From: Streptomyces sp. NBC_00370
Lineage (GTDB): Bacteria > Actinomycetota > Actinomycetes > Streptomycetales > Streptomycetaceae
Reading direction: 5' to 3'
DNA: 64,000 nt
NCBI RefSeq assembly: GCF_036084755.1
Contig: NZ_CP107968.1
Span: 4,247,501-4,311,500 of the forward strand
In this document: one piece after another, positions 1 through 9,020 of the stretch
Layout of the letters: each line of letters starts with the position of its first letter
How positions within the stretch are numbered: position 1 is the first letter of the stretch
The notes under the pieces: model-generated
The model's input: the letters and a program-made list of their open reading frames with translations, nothing else
What the model was told of the DNA's origin: nothing
Databases searched by the model: none
Position numbers and translations under genes: made by a program

Positions 1-239
1 CTGGTCAGGACCATGTCCCGGTACAGGCCGCGGAGGGATTCGGGGGTGAGGTCGGCGACGTAGCCCTCGTATTCGGGGTTCTCGACCCGCTCGCCCTCGG
101 TGCTGAGGAGCTGGACGAGCTGGGGCTCGGTGCTCCCCTGCTGCGCCGGTGGCGTCTTCTTCGCTGCGGCGCTGCTACTGGTGCGCTTGGCGCCGCTGCT
201 GCGGCGCGGTTTACGCGCGGCAGTGCTCTCCACGGTCAC
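1..239 (-). CDS. 2-oxoacid (pyruvate/branched-chain) dehydrogenase E1-alpha, N-terminal part
   Basis: This is the 5' end of a gene that continues beyond the left edge of the window. The GTG start at 239 has a GGAGGA ribosome binding site. It encodes about 79 residues: a Lys/Ala/Ser-rich leader, then text resembling the family region 'PQLVQLLSTEGERVENPEYE' and 'LRGLYRDMVLT', the entry to the thiamine-diphosphate E1-alpha domain. This N-terminus is typical of Streptomyces proteins annotated pyruvate dehydrogenase E1-alpha or second-copy bkdA. The enzyme would decarboxylate a 2-oxoacid and pass the acyl group to a lipoyl E2. A second, complete E1-alpha lies at 20376-21530, so this strain carries two sets. 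Family assignment is fairly sure; substrate specificity cannot be read from this fragment. Confidence 0.8.
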   Translation of the reverse strand, partial: MTVESTAARKPRRSSGAKRTSSSAAAKKTPPAQQGSTEPQLVQLLSTEGERVENPEYEGYVADLTPESLRGLYRDMVLT

Positions 240-541
240 GTGCGTGCTCCTCCGTCTGTCCGGCTCCCGGGATCCGCCGGGTACCAGTGCGGTCGCTTGC
301 TCCTTCGTGCGCACGGGGTGGGTGCGACCGGTCGGAACAGGCGTGACAGGTGCCCCGGCGAGCGCCTTGTCACAGGCACGTTACCCAGTGGGCCGCATTC
401 CTGCGAAACCCCCTTTGACCTGCGATTTTGCTTGGATTTCCAAGTAAATCGAAAAAGTCGGGAACAACCACTGGTCACAGCCTTGCAGGCCGTCGGGACA
501 ACGGCACGTTATCCCGCCCGTCTGCGGCAGGGAAGAGGCGA
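240..541. other. Divergent intergenic region with palindrome
   Basis: This 302-bp spacer separates the divergent E1-alpha gene and the response regulator. It becomes AT-richer around 410-450. A possible -35 box TTGACC lies at 415-420. A palindrome with core CTTGGATTTCCAAG lies at 431-444 and extends to 427-448 with one mismatched pair, so it would overlap the -10 region of that promoter as an operator could. No gene was recognised here. Confidence 0.4.
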
Positions 542-1219
542 GTGTGTGAGACTGCGAAGGTGGATGAAAAGGGAAAAATTACCGTATTCCTACTGGATGA
601 TCACGAAGTGGTCCGCCGGGGCGTCTACGAGCTGCTGTCCGTGGAGGACGACATCGAGGTCGTCGGCGAGGCAGGCACCGCCGCCGACGCGCTCGTCCGG
701 ATTCCGGCGACGCGCCCGGACGTGGCCGTGCTGGACGTACGGCTGCCGGACGGCAGCGGGGTCGAGGTCTGCCGGGAGATCCGCTCGCAGAACGAGGACA
801 TCCACTGCCTGATGCTCACCTCCTTCGCCGACGACGAGGCGCTCTTCGACGCGATCATGGCCGGGGCCTCGGGTTACGTGCTCAAGGCGATCCGGGGCAG
901 CGAGCTGCTGACGGCGGTACGCGACGTGGCGGCGGGCCGCTCACTGCTGGACCCCGAGGCGACGGCGCGGGTGCTGGAGCGGCTGCGGGACGGCAACAAC
1001 CCGAAGACCAACGACAAGCTGTCGGGCCTCACCGACCAGGAGCGCAAGATCCTCGATCTGATCGGCGAGGGCATGACGAACCGGGCCATCGGCGAACAGC
1101 TGCATCTGGCGGAGAAGACGATCAAGAACTACGTCTCCAGCCTGCTCTCCAAACTGGGCATGGAGCGGCGCTCGCAGGCGGCCGCCTACGTGGCCAGACT
1201 CCAGGCCGAGCAGCGCTGA
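542..1219 (+). CDS. NarL/FixJ-family response regulator
   Basis: This 225-aa two-component response regulator is a likely DNA-binding transcription factor. The receiver domain (about residues 12-130) shows the acidic pair DD at 19-20, the phospho-acceptor in VLDVRLPDG near residue 65, and a conserved K in GYVLKAIRGSE. The C-terminal LuxR-type helix-turn-helix (about 155-215) contains LTDQERKILDLIGEGMTNRA and KTIKNYVSSLLSKL. I chose the GTG at 542 because homologous N-termini begin a few residues before DEKGKITVFLLDD; an upstream ATG at 428 would add an atypical tail. No histidine kinase is adjacent, so it is an orphan regulator here. The layout resembles DevR/OsdR-type hypoxia or stress regulators, but that is only resemblance. 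Confidence 0.85.
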   Translation: MCETAKVDEKGKITVFLLDDHEVVRRGVYELLSVEDDIEVVGEAGTAADALVRIPATRPDVAVLDVRLPDGSGVEVCREIRSQNEDIHCLMLTSFADDEALFDAIMAGASGYVLKAIRGSELLTAVRDVAAGRSLLDPEATARVLERLRDGNNPKTNDKLSGLTDQERKILDLIGEGMTNRAIGEQLHLAEKTIKNYVSSLLSKLGMERRSQAAAYVARLQAEQR

Positions 1220-1350
1220 ACGGGCCGTTCGGCGGCGGGGCAGGGACCGCCGGAAGGCCGAGCAGCACGCCGGGTCAGGGACCAACGTCCCGGGTGATCC
1301 GGGGCCGTCTCCCCTGTTGGCGGGCGTTTCGGTGACGGACAGTGGAGAAC

Positions 1351-1785
1351 ATGCCCACCGATGATGACCGCGCCCTCCAACTGCTGACCAGCGTCCCCTT
1401 CGGCCGTGTCACGACGAGCATGCGGGCCATGCCGTTCGTGGCCCCGGCCCGGCATTTCGTCGGCGCCGACTCGGTGGTGCTGCGCATGCACAAGGGGCTC
1501 GGCTACCACCGGGCGTGCGGCGGCAGCGTCGTCACGTACTCCGCGGACAACTTCGGCTCGGGCGAGCGGAACCTCTGGTCCGTCCAGTGCACGGGGACGG
1601 CCCAGCTCACCGCGCCGACACCGCGCGAGACCGCGCTCTTCGAGGCCGAGCCGCAGCCGCTCCAGGTGGACAGCGAGCCGTTCGAGCCGGTCTATCTGCG
1701 ACTGGTCCCGCAGTTCGTGATCGTACACACGCTCGATTACGCGGTTGAGCGACAGGTCCGACACGCAGCGTCAACTATCATCTGA
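1351..1785 (+). CDS. Pyridoxamine 5'-phosphate oxidase-like (split-barrel flavin) protein
   Basis: A 144-aa protein of the FMN-binding split-barrel (PNPOx-like) superfamily. Visible features are an opening ALQLLTSVPFGRVTTS strand typical of the family, LRMHKGLGYHRA, and SADNFGSGERNLWSVQCTG, where W-S-V-x-x-x-G is the barrel strand. Such proteins bind FMN, F420 or heme and reduce or protect small molecules; the cofactor cannot be told from sequence alone. ATG 1351 has GGAG 5 bases upstream; a GTG at 1342 is an alternative adding three residues. Its stop lies 3 bases before the start of the phosphotransferase at 1789, so the pair is probably co-transcribed and translationally coupled. Confidence 0.7.
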   Translation: MPTDDDRALQLLTSVPFGRVTTSMRAMPFVAPARHFVGADSVVLRMHKGLGYHRACGGSVVTYSADNFGSGERNLWSVQCTGTAQLTAPTPRETALFEAEPQPLQVDSEPFEPVYLRLVPQFVIVHTLDYAVERQVRHAASTII

Positions 1786-1788
1786 AGA

Positions 1789-2865
1789 GTGCCGCGCTCA
1801 TCTGACACTCTGACTCCTCTGGCGTTATCCGCCCCCGCTCTGGTCTTACCGGCCCCCGCCCCGCCGCCCGAAGCGCTGCCACCGGTCGGCGCGCTGCTGC
1901 GCCGCTACCCGGACGCCGGCGAGCCGATCTCCTGCGTACCCGTCGCCCAGGGCCTGCTGAACCGCGGCTACCGGCTCGCCACGACCCGGGGCGCCTACTT
2001 CCTCAAGCACCACCTGGACGGCGACCAGGAGGCCATCACGCGCCAGCACCGGGCCGTCCGGCGGCTCCAGACGCTCGGCGTGCCGGTCGCGCCGCCCGTC
2101 GAGAACGCGCGGGGCGAGACCGTCGCCGTGATCGGCGGCCGCTGCTACGCCCTGCACCCCTGGATCGAGGGCCGCCACCGCGACGGCGGCCAGCTGACCG
2201 CCTTCGCCTCGCACCGGCTGGGCGGTCTCCTCGGGCTCGTCCACGTCTGTCTTGAGCAGGTGATGGACGCGCGGCCCGCCGCCCTCGCGCACGACAGCGC
2301 CGACCCCGCGGACACCTCCGCCGTCATCGACGAGCTGATCGGCCTCGCCCGGGGCCGCGCCCGGCGCAACGCCTTCGACGAGCTGGCCCTGCACCGGCTC
2401 GCCGAGCGCCGCGCCCTGCTGGAGCGGCACGCGCACCGCAGGCCGCCGCCGGGGGCCGAGCCGGCCGCCGGGTGGGTGCACGGCGACTTCCACCCGCTGA
2501 ACGTGCTCTACCGGGGCGCCGAGCCGGCCGCGATCGTCGACTGGGACCGGCTCGCGGTGCAGCCGCGCGCCGAGGAGGCCGTACGGGCAGCCGCCATCTT
2601 CTTCGTCCTGCCGACGGGCGCGCTGGAGCTGGCGAAGGTACGGGCGTACGCGCGGGCCTACCGGGGGGCGTCAGGCGCGGACGGCGCCGAACTGGCCGCC
2701 GCCGTGCACCGGGTGTGGTGGGAGCGGCTCAACGACTTCTGGATATTGCGCTGGCGCTATCTGCGGAACGACCGCAGGGCCGACCCGCAGTTCGCTGCGG
2801 TGTCGGCCCTGGCGGTCTGGTGGACCCGGGAGTACGAGGCGGTACGCGAGGCGTTCGCGGACTGA
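1789..2865 (+). CDS. Aminoglycoside phosphotransferase/homoserine kinase-like protein with two TTA codons
   Basis: A 358-aa member of the APH/choline-kinase-like superfamily. It has the catalytic loop WVHGDFHPLNVLY (H-G-D-x-x-x-x-N, near residue 227) and the metal-binding AAIVDWDRL about 20 residues later. The N-lobe includes YFLKHHLDGDQ, where K is the likely ATP-binding lysine. The natural substrate is unknown; members phosphorylate sugars, homoserine, choline or drugs. The start must be GTG 1789, because an in-frame TGA lies at 1783-1785 and no other standard start exists in the first 60 codons. Codons 13 (1825-1827) and 20 (1846-1848) are TTA. This is the only such gene found in the window, so translation may depend on the bldA leucyl-tRNA. 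It is coupled to the preceding split-barrel gene. Confidence 0.75.
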   Translation: MPRSSDTLTPLALSAPALVLPAPAPPPEALPPVGALLRRYPDAGEPISCVPVAQGLLNRGYRLATTRGAYFLKHHLDGDQEAITRQHRAVRRLQTLGVPVAPPVENARGETVAVIGGRCYALHPWIEGRHRDGGQLTAFASHRLGGLLGLVHVCLEQVMDARPAALAHDSADPADTSAVIDELIGLARGRARRNAFDELALHRLAERRALLERHAHRRPPPGAEPAAGWVHGDFHPLNVLYRGAEPAAIVDWDRLAVQPRAEEAVRAAAIFFVLPTGALELAKVRAYARAYRGASGADGAELAAAVHRVWWERLNDFWILRWRYLRNDRRADPQFAAVSALAVWWTREYEAVREAFAD

Positions 2866-3346
2866 ACGTCAGGCCCGGTCGTGGTTGCGGGTCTTGGTTG
2901 CGGGTCCGTGGTGCGGGTCCGTGGTGCGGGTTCTTGGTTGCGGTGGTTGCCGGGTGCCGTTCCGGGGAGGCGTCCTGCGCTGCATGATTTACGGCGCGTA
3001 CTCCCGAGACGCGGAGCCACCGCCAAGATGCGCCACAAATCACGCTCTACGCTCCGGACACCACCCCTGCACGACCCCCTTCAGCCCCCGCCCCATCGGG
3101 ACGGCAACACCCCGGCCCGCACAGCACCGCTCACCCGCGCTGACGCGGGCGGTGTGGCCGACCGCCGGGGGGAGGGGGCCGGGGCCGGAGGAGGGGGGTG
3201 TCCGGACGTAAAGCGAAGGAGCTCATGCGACAAGCAGTCCGGACACCCCCCTCCGCAGGACCCGGACACCGGCACGGACGACGACAACCGCAACCACCGG
3301 ACCCGGCCGCCCCCGCCGGACGGCGACACCGCCGGACGGCGAACCG
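2866..3346. other. 481-bp convergent intergenic region
   Basis: This region lies between two convergent genes (the phosphotransferase and a Ser/Thr kinase). The first part (about 2876-2950) holds a degenerate G/T-rich repeat of the type GGTTGCGGGT and GGTGCGGGT. The second part contains the long inverted repeat at 3190-3254 listed separately. Open frames across it have no recognisable product or ribosome binding site. Confidence 0.5.
3190..3254. terminator. 18-bp perfect inverted repeat, bidirectional terminator candidate
   Basis: The left arm GGAGGGGGGTGTCCGGAC (3190-3207) is matched base for base by its reverse complement at 3237-3254, with a 29-base loop. Each arm also contains the palindrome GTCCGGAC. 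It sits between the ends of convergent genes, where a shared terminator is expected. There is no T-tract, which is usual in Streptomyces. Confidence 0.7.
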
Positions 3347-4951
<1,605 letters not shown>

Positions 4952-5286
4952 CAGTCCTCGCCGTCGTTTCTGTCCGCGTCTGTCGGCATGGGGGTTCTGT
5001 CCACATGCGCGGACCGCGGTGTTATCGGTATGTCCCAAGGGTGCTATGCCACGTCACGCTACAGCCTTCCGGTGACACGCCGGTCCGGCACTGAGACCGG
5101 TCATCAAACCCGGTGCCGTGGCAGGCATGCAAATTCCTTGAGGTTCTTGTAACGCTTCCGAGACGCTTGCTGTGCGTACGGTCACGGAACGGGCACCTCG
5201 CTTGACGTCTGAGGGGCCTGCGGCAGACTTGCCCTGTAAATAGGGGGATCTTCGCGCATCGTCGCGGCCTAGGGGGAAGCACAGTC
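4952..5286. promoter_or_regulatory. Divergent promoter region between two kinase genes
   Basis: This 335-bp spacer must contain promoters for both kinases. A one-mismatch DnaA-like box CTGTCCACA lies at 4997-5005. The right-hand gene is preceded by AGGGGGAAG at about 5270-5278. I see no convincing paired -35/-10 or long dyad. Confidence 0.35.
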
Positions 5287-6915
5287 ATGAGTCAGGACGG
5301 CGCACACGGCCGCTACGCGGGCGGTTCGGTCGCGGGCGGCCGGTACCAGCTTCGTGACCTGCTCGGCGAAGGCGGCATGGCGTCCGTATATCTGGCGTAC
5401 GACTCGGCGCTGGACCGGCAGGTCGCGATCAAGACCCTGCACACGGAGCTGGGCCGCGAGCAGTCGTTCCGCGAGCGGTTCCGGCGTGAGGCGCAGGCCG
5501 TCGCCAAACTGTCGCACACCAACATCGTCTCGGTCTTCGACACCGGAGAAGACGATCTGGGCGGCTCGCTGATGCCGTACATCGTCATGGAGTACGTGGA
5601 GGGGCAGCCTCTCGGCTCGGTCCTCCAGACGGACATCGCGCAGTACGGCGCGATGCCGGCCGACAAGGCGCTCAAGGTGACGGCCGACGTGCTCGCCGCG
5701 CTGGAGACCAGCCACGAGATGGGTCTGGTCCACCGCGACATCAAGCCGGGCAATGTGATGATCACCAAGCGCGGCGTGGTCAAGGTGATGGACTTCGGCA
5801 TCGCGCGCGCCATGCAGTCGGGCGTCACGTCGATGACGCAGACCGGCATGGTCGTCGGCACCCCGCAGTACCTGTCGCCCGAACAGGCCCTGGGGCGCGG
5901 CGTGGACGCGCGCTCCGACCTGTACTCGGTCGGCATCATGCTCTTCCAGCTCCTCACGGGCCGGCTGCCGTTCGACGCGGACTCGCCGCTGGCGATCGCG
6001 TACGCGCACGTGCAGGAGGAGCCGGTCCCGCCGTCCAGCATCAACCGCACGGTCACCCCGGCGATGGACGCGCTCGTCGCGCGGGCGCTGAAGAAGAACC
6101 CGAACGAGCGTTTCCCGAGCGCGGAGGCGATGCGCGACGAGTGCATGCGCGTCCTGCCCTCGGGGCATCAGACCGGTGCGCCGGTGATCATCCAGGGCGC
6201 TCCGACGAACAGCGGGGCCGGGGTCGCCTCGGCGGTCTTCCCGCCGGTCGACCAGTCGCTGCAGGCGCCGCCGCCGCAGAGCCTGCAGACGCCGTACCCG
6301 CAGCAGCCGGGCCCGTACGGCGCGCCGACACCCCAGCCCCTGCACCAGCAGCCGATGCACCAGCCGGTGCAGGGCTACGGCTATCCGCATTCGGGCGGCT
6401 ACCAGCTGCCGGGGCAGCAGACGCCGCCGCCGTACTCGATGTCGCCGCACCCGACGGCCACGGGCGGCACAGGCGGCCGCAAGCGGAACATGCCGGTGAT
6501 CGTCGGTTCGATCGTGGTCGCGCTGGTGGTGATCGGCGGCGGGATCGCGCTGTCGATGCGGGCCGGCGGGGACGACGACAAGAACGCCACCGATGACAAG
6601 TCCTCGGCCCCAGTCGCCGGCCATCTGGGTCCCGACCGCAGCCGCACGATCGACAGCGACAAGTGCAAGGACCCGATCGAGGACGGCAGCGACCCCACGA
6701 AGGTGGAAGCCCCCGACCTGCGGTACAAGGACCTGCTCTCGGTCAAGGCGTGTCTGCGGGCCGCCGGCTGGACCTGGAAGGACCCGCAGGACGTCGTCGA
6801 CACCGCCCAGTACCCGCAGGACGCGGTGATCAAGCAGTACCCGTCGGCCGGCTCCCCCATGGACGCCAAGGGCACCCAGTTCGAGCTGACGATCTCGTCG
6901 GGCAACCCGGAGTAG
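5287..6915 (+). CDS. Membrane Ser/Thr protein kinase with one C-terminal PASTA domain
   Basis: A 542-aa Hanks-type kinase. It has the glycine loop LGEGGMASVYLAYD, VAIKTLH, HRDIKPGNVMI, VMDFGIARAM and GTPQYLSPEQALGRG within the first 280 residues. A Gln/Pro-rich juxtamembrane region of roughly 100 residues follows, then a transmembrane helix near 400-420 (MPVIVGSIVVALVVIGGGIA). A single PASTA-like module fills about 470-540 (VKACLRAAGWTWK, AVIKQYPSAGSPMDAKGTQF). PASTA modules bind muropeptides or lipid II in PknB-type kinases, so it may sense wall fragments. ATG 5287 follows AGGGGGAAG at 9 bases. The next gene, at 6968, is on the same strand. Confidence 0.9.
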   Translation: MSQDGAHGRYAGGSVAGGRYQLRDLLGEGGMASVYLAYDSALDRQVAIKTLHTELGREQSFRERFRREAQAVAKLSHTNIVSVFDTGEDDLGGSLMPYIVMEYVEGQPLGSVLQTDIAQYGAMPADKALKVTADVLAALETSHEMGLVHRDIKPGNVMITKRGVVKVMDFGIARAMQSGVTSMTQTGMVVGTPQYLSPEQALGRGVDARSDLYSVGIMLFQLLTGRLPFDADSPLAIAYAHVQEEPVPPSSINRTVTPAMDALVARALKKNPNERFPSAEAMRDECMRVLPSGHQTGAPVIIQGAPTNSGAGVASAVFPPVDQSLQAPPPQSLQTPYPQQPGPYGAPTPQPLHQQPMHQPVQGYGYPHSGGYQLPGQQTPPPYSMSPHPTATGGTGGRKRNMPVIVGSIVVALVVIGGGIALSMRAGGDDDKNATDDKSSAPVAGHLGPDRSRTIDSDKCKDPIEDGSDPTKVEAPDLRYKDLLSVKACLRAAGWTWKDPQDVVDTAQYPQDAVIKQYPSAGSPMDAKGTQFELTISSGNPE

Positions 6916-6946
6916 CCCGCCGAGCGCCCGAGATGCCGGGTGTGTA

Positions 6947-6958
6947 GTCACATGTGAC
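6947..6958. promoter_or_regulatory. 12-bp perfect palindrome upstream of secreted-protein gene
   Basis: GTCACATGTGAC is a perfect 12-base palindrome ending 9 bases before the GTG start at 6968. It could be an operator or a chance dyad; no cognate regulator is evident. Confidence 0.3.
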
Positions 6959-6967
6959 GCTGAGTCG

Positions 6968-7414
6968 GTGACTTCACGGCTTCGAATCAGCGCCCGCTGG
7001 GTGCCGGCTGCGGCCTCTCTGCTGCTCGCCGTACCGCCCGTCGTCGCGCACGCCGAAGAGTCGCCGCCCCCGTCCCCCGACGCGGGTGCCTCGCTGGCCG
7101 GGCGGCCGGCGGGGGAGGGCCGTGAGCGGCCCGGCAGGACGACGGGGCCCGAGGTCTCCCGCCCCGAGGACACCCCTCCGGCCGACGCGTCCTCCTCGGC
7201 CGGGACGCCGTCCCCCTCGGCCCCGGTCACGCAGTCGGTCGCGCCCGTCGTGCCGCTTCCCGATGTCCCGCTGCCCGACGCGGCCCGCCGGCCGGACCCT
7301 CAAGCGGTGGGGAAGTCATCCGAACGGCCGGTGCCCGTGCTCACCCTGGGAGCCGGAATCACCCTGTTCGGCCTGGGTCTCGGCTTTCTCGGACTGCGAC
7401 TGCGCCGCCGCTGA
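6968..7414 (+). CDS. Small secreted, membrane-anchored Pro-rich protein
   Basis: A 148-aa protein of unknown function. The N-terminus (ARWVPAAASLLLAVPPVVAHA) is a clear Sec signal peptide with a likely cleavage site after AHA. The middle is rich in Pro/Ser/Asp/Glu. The C-terminus is a Gly/Leu hydrophobic stretch followed by RLRRR, a single-helix anchor with a positive cytoplasmic end. This layout resembles wall-anchored proteins, but no LPxTG or LAxTG sortase motif is present. The GTG start has no strong ribosome binding site, so it may be read through from the PASTA kinase 52 bp upstream. Confidence 0.55.
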   Translation: MTSRLRISARWVPAAASLLLAVPPVVAHAEESPPPSPDAGASLAGRPAGEGRERPGRTTGPEVSRPEDTPPADASSSAGTPSPSAPVTQSVAPVVPLPDVPLPDAARRPDPQAVGKSSERPVPVLTLGAGITLFGLGLGFLGLRLRRR

Positions 7415-7464
7415 CCGCGTCCGTCCCCCTTGAGTACTACCCGCACAGCTCCCTCTCAGGTCGC

Positions 7465-7504
7465 TTGCGGACGACGACATACTCGGTATACATACTGAGT
7501 ATGT
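7465..7504 (+). promoter_or_regulatory. Putative leaderless promoter with overlapping PadR operator
   Basis: A -35-like TTGCGG (7465-7470) is followed after 16 bases by a -10-like TATACA (7487-7492), which places transcription start at about the ATG at 7501. The perfect palindrome ACATACTGAGTATGT (7490-7504) covers the -10 end and the start codon. A further ACATACT copy lies at 7477-7483. This is an ideal autoregulatory site for the PadR protein encoded immediately downstream. Confidence 0.6.
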
Positions 7505-8121
7505 CGATTCGCCACGGGCTACTCGCCCTCCTGGAACGCGGTCCGCGCTACGGCTCCCAGCTGCGTACGGAGTTCGAGAGCCGCACGGGTGCCACCTGGC
7601 CGCTCAACGTCGGCCAGGTCTATACGACCCTCAGCCGGCTCGAACGGGACGGGATGGTCGAGCAGGACGGGGAGGACGGGTCGGGGCACGCGCTGTACGC
7701 GATCACCGACCCCGGACGCGCGGAGCTGAACTCCTGGTTCCGCACCCCCGTCGACCGCAGCAACCCGCCGCGTGACGAACTGGCGATCAAGCTCGCCATG
7801 GCGGTGGGCGCGCCCGGTGTCGATATCCGGGAGGTCATCCAGTCGCAGCGCCACCACACCGTCCAGGCGATGCAGGACTACACCCGGCTCAAGGCCCGCG
7901 CGCTCGGGACCGAACCGGTGAACCGGGACGAGGTGGCCTGGCTGCTCGTACTCGAACAGCTGATCTTCCAGACGGAGGCCGAGGCGAGGTGGCTCGACCA
8001 CTGCGAAGCCCGGCTGGTGCGGCTCTCGATGCTGCCGGCCGACCAGGACGCCACGGCAGCCCCCGAGCCGGCCGCGCCGGTGACCGAGGCGGCCACCGGA
8101 CAGCCGGCCGAGCAGCGCTGA
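7501..8121 (+). CDS. PadR-family transcriptional regulator
   Basis: A 206-aa PadR-type repressor. The N-terminal winged helix (about 1-80) contains RHGLLALLERGPRYGSQL, VYTTLSRLERDGMVE and YAITDPGRAELNSWF, and a C-terminal helical dimerisation region follows (QLIFQTEAEARWLDHCE). The tail is Ala/Pro-rich. ATG 7501 fits the family N-terminus; a start at 7465 would add 12 unrelated residues. It precedes an ABC ATPase and a permease on the same strand, the classical arrangement of a PadR protein controlling a drug or peptide exporter. A palindrome overlapping its own start suggests autorepression and an mRNA without a leader. Confidence 0.9.
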   Translation: MSIRHGLLALLERGPRYGSQLRTEFESRTGATWPLNVGQVYTTLSRLERDGMVEQDGEDGSGHALYAITDPGRAELNSWFRTPVDRSNPPRDELAIKLAMAVGAPGVDIREVIQSQRHHTVQAMQDYTRLKARALGTEPVNRDEVAWLLVLEQLIFQTEAEARWLDHCEARLVRLSMLPADQDATAAPEPAAPVTEAATGQPAEQR

Positions 8122-8216
8122 CCCGGGACTGGCCCCCGCGGCCGGTCCCGCCACCGACGACAACGCCATTCGCACGCCACACATACGCCACACGTACGCC
8201 CAAAGGGGGACCCCAC

Positions 8217-9020
8217 ATGCCTGCTCAGTCACAACAGCCCCAGCAGCCACAACAGCCGCATGAGTCACAGAGTTCGGCGGACGCGCGGAGCGCACAGCGT
8301 CCGGTGCTCCAGCTCCAGCAGCTGACCCGCGTCCACGGCAGCGGGGCCACCGAGGTGCACGCCCTGCGCGGCATCAACCTCGATGTCTTCCCCGGCGAAC
8401 TCGTCGCCGTCATGGGTCCCTCGGGCTCCGGCAAGTCCACGCTGCTCACCATCGCCGGCGGACTCGACATGCCCACATCGGGCCGGGTGATCGTCGAGGA
8501 CACGGACATCACCACCGCCGACCGCAAGACGATAGCGGCGCTGCGCCGCCGCAGCATCGGCTACGTCTTCCAGGACTACAACCTCATCCCCGCCCTCACG
8601 GCGGCCGAGAACATCGCCCTGCCGCGCGAACTGGACGGGGTCTCCGCGCGCAAGAGCCGGGTCGAAGCGCTCGCCTCACTCACCGAGATGGGGCTCGAAG
8701 CCCTGGCGGACCGGTTCCCCGACGAGATGTCGGGCGGCCAGCAGCAGCGGGTGGCCATCGCCCGCGCCCTCGTCGGTGACCGCCGGCTGGTGCTCGCCGA
8801 CGAGCCGACCGGCGCCCTGGACTCCGAGACCGGCGAATCGGTGCTCGCCCTGCTGCGCAACCGCTGCGACGCGGGCGCGGCCGGCATCCTCGTCACACAC
8901 GAACCGCGGTTCGCCGCCTGGGCGGACCGGGTGGTCTTCCTGCGGGACGGCGCCGTCGTCGACCAGACCATCCGCAGCGAGGCGGACTCCCTGCTCACCG
9001 GCCAGGCGGCCCAGCTGTGA
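8217..9020 (+). CDS. ABC transporter ATP-binding protein (MacB/LolD type)
   Basis: A 267-aa ATPase. Visible motifs are Walker A GPSGSGKST, the Q-loop in FQDYNLIP, signature MSGGQQQRVAIARAL, Walker B LVLADEPTGALD, and the switch histidine in ILVTHEPRF. A Gln-rich N-terminal tail (about 35 residues) precedes the domain. ATG 8217 follows AAAGGGGGA. The stop TGA shares one base with the ATG of the permease (TGATG), so the two are translationally coupled and form one exporter. The MacB/LolD/FtsE-like subclass usually moves peptides, lipoproteins or drugs across the membrane; the substrate is unknown. Probably regulated by the PadR gene upstream. Confidence 0.93.
   Translation: MPAQSQQPQQPQQPHESQSSADARSAQRPVLQLQQLTRVHGSGATEVHALRGINLDVFPGELVAVMGPSGSGKSTLLTIAGGLDMPTSGRVIVEDTDITTADRKTIAALRRRSIGYVFQDYNLIPALTAAENIALPRELDGVSARKSRVEALASLTEMGLEALADRFPDEMSGGQQQRVAIARALVGDRRLVLADEPTGALDSETGESVLALLRNRCDAGAAGILVTHEPRFAAWADRVVFLRDGAVVDQTIRSEADSLLTGQAAQL

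Noticed and set aside
7300..7414. Possible sortase-anchored C-terminus of the secreted protein at 6968
   Set aside because: A hydrophobic helix and Arg tail are present, but no LPxTG, LAxTG or similar motif precedes them.
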